Assembly (NCBI GenBank): GCA_030248215.1
Contig: JASANG010000765.1
Span: forward strand, 1-64,000
From: Enoplolaimus lenunculus
Lineage: Eukaryota > Nematoda > Enoplea > Enoplida > Thoracostomopsidae
Length of the DNA: 64,000 bases
Direction of reading: 5' to 3'
The notes under the pieces were generated by a model, which had not been told where the DNA came from, ran no database searches, and was given only the letters and a program-made list of their open reading frames with translations. The translations under genes were made by a program, and so were the position numbers. This document shows, piece after piece, positions 60,815 to 64,000 of this stretch (its first letter is position 1; every line of letters starts with the position of its first letter).

Positions 60815-62237
60815 GGTCGCATATTGGTCGTTGACATCTGGCTAAGTTTCACCAAATATATTTTTGTAAAAATAAGTTTATAAAAGGGCTTTTGTAAATT
60901 TTTTCCACATATAACGTTAAAGTTTAATAAGCATAGGCGCAAGCTTAGGTTTACACAAAATCTTAAAGAAAGGTTTAATCTTAGGCATAGAATAACCTTT
61001 TTCTAATCCGACACAAGAATGTAAGGTAAAAGTATGCAAAAGCCGCAAACAATGTTGACTTAATTTTTGATAATTTGTGATCAGTAACTGTCACATCTAA
61101 CTTCAGAACCGTACTGATTATATTTCCATATACATCCAACTTGACAGTTATAAAGCTCATTTGAAATATTTGCATATACTAGTCAATCTGTATTTATCGT
61201 TTCATATTTGTTGCGTGTGTTAAGCCCTATTCATACGTGCAAGTAGTTTGCAGCCAAAACAAACACGTGCAACTTGTATCTGCAAGTTCGGCCGCAAAAC
61301 GGCTTCGATGTTCTCAATAATGCACTGAAATTCACGTAATTAATTTTAATTCTCACGTGTAAACAAACCTGCAAGTCGCATGAATTTCCTGCACCTGAAT
61401 TTTGATTGGGTAAACTTGAAATATTGCTGTCAAGCGCTTCTTCGACAAATTGGAACATTAAAAATTTATGCACAGACCTTGCATTAACTCAAATATCAAA
61501 CTTGTTTGAGATTTGGCAGTCCACGGCGATAATGACTGGACTTGTTTTGCATATATTTAGCACTCAAGATAGACATTGTTAAATTAATAACATTTTCAAA
61601 TCAAAAAATTTTCAAGTACGATCTTCTTCATGCGTGAATGTTTCTTACAGCTAAAACTTGCAGTTGCAGCTTTTGTTAAAAAATCAGCTGCAAGTTTTTC
61701 GTGCAAGTTGCAGCCGTGCGTTCTCGCTGCAAAAACTTGTACGCGTGAATACGGCTTTAAGTTATTAAATGATGATAAGATATGACATGCGTATTATTTT
61801 GACATTTCAGAACGTCAAGCTTAAATACGAAAAATGCTGTCTGTTATTAGCTTGTTATTTGATATAACGTGAAACTTCTAGAAGTGACCGGTTCTAATAC
61901 AGCGCCATATGTATAACTCAAGTAGGATTGGTGTTTTAACAAAAATTGAATTGACCGCAAAACGCTGGGTTTTTTTCGTTATTGTCCGGAAAAACGGCTA
62001 AATTAGAAAGTATTTCATAGTTCTTCAACCGATTAAACGTTAGTGAATGCTAACTTTAAAACAAAAATGACATTGAAAATCAAATTATTTTACAAAATAT
62101 ATATAAAAATTCTAAAACATTGCGTAATAAAAAACTATTGACTACAGAAGCGTCAGATGTAAATTTTTTGCAAAAAATCTTGATTGATACATAAGTTTAA
62201 TTAAATGTCAGTTTACAGCATAAAACCAGTCGTAGTG

Positions 62238-63215
62238 GGACTACATTTATTGAGCGAAGCTCGAACACACGTAAGCAATTAAGGTAATATTTGCAAATTA
62301 GTTATTAGCTAACTATTCATTTGTCGGTTTTGGAGGTTTGTAAGCAATTTCGTCTCCTCGCACCCAAAAACCCTTCAGCCACCCTAATAATTTTTGGAAT
62401 AATTTAAAAAGTCATAATTTTGTCTTGTCAATTAAGCTAATATGCAAATTAGCTATTAGCTAACTATTCAATTATCGGTTTTGGAGATTTGTAAACAATT
62501 GATACAGATACCTCGCACCCAAAAACCTTCAGTAAACCCTAATAATTACTGAAATAATTTAAAAAGTCATAGTTTTGTCTTGTCAATTAAGCTAATATGC
62601 AAATTAGCTATTAGCTAACCATTCAATTATCGGTTTTGGATGTTTGTAAGCTTTTTATTCAAATTCCTCGCACCTAAAAACCCTTTATTGCTGAAATTAT
62701 ATTGCTTTTAACTTTAATAATTAGTGAAATATTGTAAGAAGTCCTAATTTAGGCTTACAAACTATGCTAATATGCAAATTATCCATTAGCTCACTACTCA
62801 ATTATCAGTGTTGGAGGTTTGTAAACAGTCTGCGGAGATTTGTCGCACCCAAAAACCTTTAATGCTAAAATTAGATTGCTTCTAACTGTAATAATTAGTG
62901 AAATATTGTGGAAAGTCCTATTAATTATGCAAATTAGCCTGTAGCTAATAAACGGCTTAAACTTTTAAAACCCCAGTGCGAGGTTAACATCCCAGGATAA
63001 TTGGCTTTCAAACAAAAAAAGTTTATCAAAATCGGTTCATTCGTTCCTGGGATTCTTTTCGGACTGACAGACGGACAGAGGGACAGACGGACAGACGGAC
63101 AGACGGACAGACGGACGGACGGACATCCACCTTTCGACCCCCAAGTACAAAACATAAAACGCTTCGCGTAACTCCGAGCTTCGATCGGAGTTTCGCTTCG
63201 CCCAATCAATGAAGT
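62238..63215. mobile_element. Composite tandem-repeat element with (GACAGACG)n and GAAGCGAAACTC ends
   Basis: It starts TTATTGAGCGAAGCTCGA (62,248) and ends near CGGAGTTTCGCTTCGCCCAA (63,186-63,205), whose inverse resembles the start. Between lie five diverged units of about 145-175 bp, each carrying TATGCAAATTAGCTATTAGC, CGGTTTTGGAGRTTTGTAA and CGCACCCAAAAACC (units near 62,277, 62,430, 62,585, 62,760 and 62,922). Then come TTATCAAAATCGGTTCATTC and a run of GACAGACG/GGAC octamers (63,061-63,122). A reverse fragment lies at 34,640-34,740, so the block moves as a unit. Non-coding. Confidence 0.65.
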
Positions 63216-64000
63216 ATATGCGTAGAAACTCAAGTCGTAATTCAGCCCAATTCCCAAATTGGCTAGTCAACGCGGAATGACCACTTGAGCTAGCGCTAAA
63301 CGGAAGAATCTCTGCCGAAGCTTAAGGGTTTCTGATTCGATACTTATCTTAGAAGTCTTCGAAGCATCTACTATGCGTCGTATACAATAAAAATTTACAC
63401 GGTTTTCTTAATATCGTTGCAATACCTTCGTTTCAGACAATGGAACCCGAACGCCTATTTTCGTTTTCTATTGCTGAATGATGTAATCGTATTCGCATCA
63501 GCCAATCCTATTTAAATATGACATTAAACTACAAAACCAGTCTCCTAGCTTATATATGAAAGAAGGAGAATTTCGCCTTGCAAGTAAGTCGAAATTTTGC
63601 GTTGGACTTTTCCAATTCGAAATTGGTCTAAATTACGGTTAGAGCTTAGGCTACGGCATACAGATTAGCAATAACACGGTGAGTAATATTAGATCTCTCA
63701 GTTGATGCAACAAAAATTGCGTCTGCTTCCAATTCAGCTCCATGACTGCCTGCAGTAACCAGCAAAGTATTTTCTGTGACGAATCTGAAAAGTTATTCTG
63801 ATATTTAAGACAATTTTTCTAAAAATAACTGAAAACGTTTATTTTCAGACTTTATTTCAAAACTTTTTTTGAAATCTTTTCTGTTATAACAGAAATATTT
63901 TTCAAGTGCACATTGCTAATTATATTTCTTAAATGCAAGAAATTTTTTCTTAAATATCAGAAATATTATTTCGAGTGTGGTATATTATATCATGAAACAG

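Larger units (their letters stand above)
60479..64000. other. Right flank downstream of unc-4
   Basis: The unc-4 3' UTR must start here, but no polyadenylation site is obvious to me. Sequence at 61,220-61,750 contains several GCAAGTT/TGCAAGT words in both orientations (GTGCAAGTAGTTTGCAG near 61,238, TGCAAGTTGCAGCCGTGCG near 61,702), likely another inverted-repeat element with blurred ends. The composite element at 62.2-63.2 kb is listed separately. After 63,300 nothing is recognised. Confidence 0.45.

Noticed and set aside
63061-63122. GACAGACG run as a CRISPR-like or regulatory array
   Set aside because: Short octamer repeats without spacers, a simple microsatellite inside a larger dispersed element in an animal genome.

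Overview
The window is animal nuclear DNA. It is AT-rich and full of short inverted-repeat transposons, and every recognisable gene is split by spliceosomal introns (acceptors mostly ...TTTTAG, donors GTAAGT/GTACGT). Four conserved bilaterian genes could be followed exon by exon with matching reading phases: NSUN6, DMAC2 and ZNF622 on the minus strand and an UNC-4/UNCX homeobox gene on the plus strand. Two weaker genes lie at the left: the 3' exon of an ionotropic-receptor-like protein and a small secreted peptide precursor. The phylum is not certain. An IR-like receptor, a C-terminal FSIDAIL motif like that of C. elegans UNC-4, and many degenerate TTAGGC hexamers (the nematode telomere unit) lean towards an ecdysozoan such as a nematode relative. 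A tunicate or another invertebrate cannot be excluded.

Layout. 0-1.35 kb: receptor-like last exon (+). 1.35-6.7 kb: no firm gene; MITEs. 6.7-7.1 kb: secreted peptide gene (+). 7.1-8.8 kb: MITEs. 8.77-13.33 kb: NSUN6 (-). 13.3-23.3 kb: no recognised gene; palindromes and a Ty3/Gypsy fossil. 23.35-29.12 kb: DMAC2 (-). 30.04-36.18 kb: ZNF622 (-), 0.9 kb upstream of DMAC2 on the same strand. 36.2-53.2 kb: no gene; a tRNA-type SINE cluster and several MITE families, one nested. 53.18-60.48 kb: unc-4 homeobox (+), with a nested transposon in intron 2. 60.5-64 kb: no gene; a composite tandem-repeat element.

The genes do not form a pathway. NSUN6 is a tRNA m5C methyltransferase, DMAC2 a mitochondrial complex I assembly factor, ZNF622 a cytoplasmic 60S maturation factor and UNC-4 a neuronal transcription factor. 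The closely spaced, co-oriented ZNF622-DMAC2 pair is the only arrangement that suggests shared transcription. The most unusual points are a DMAC2 about twice its usual length, an in-frame TGA (or a 69-nt intron) in ZNF622, a secreted peptide with two CPPLxC motifs, and a MITE family carrying TTAGGC arrays between its terminal repeats.
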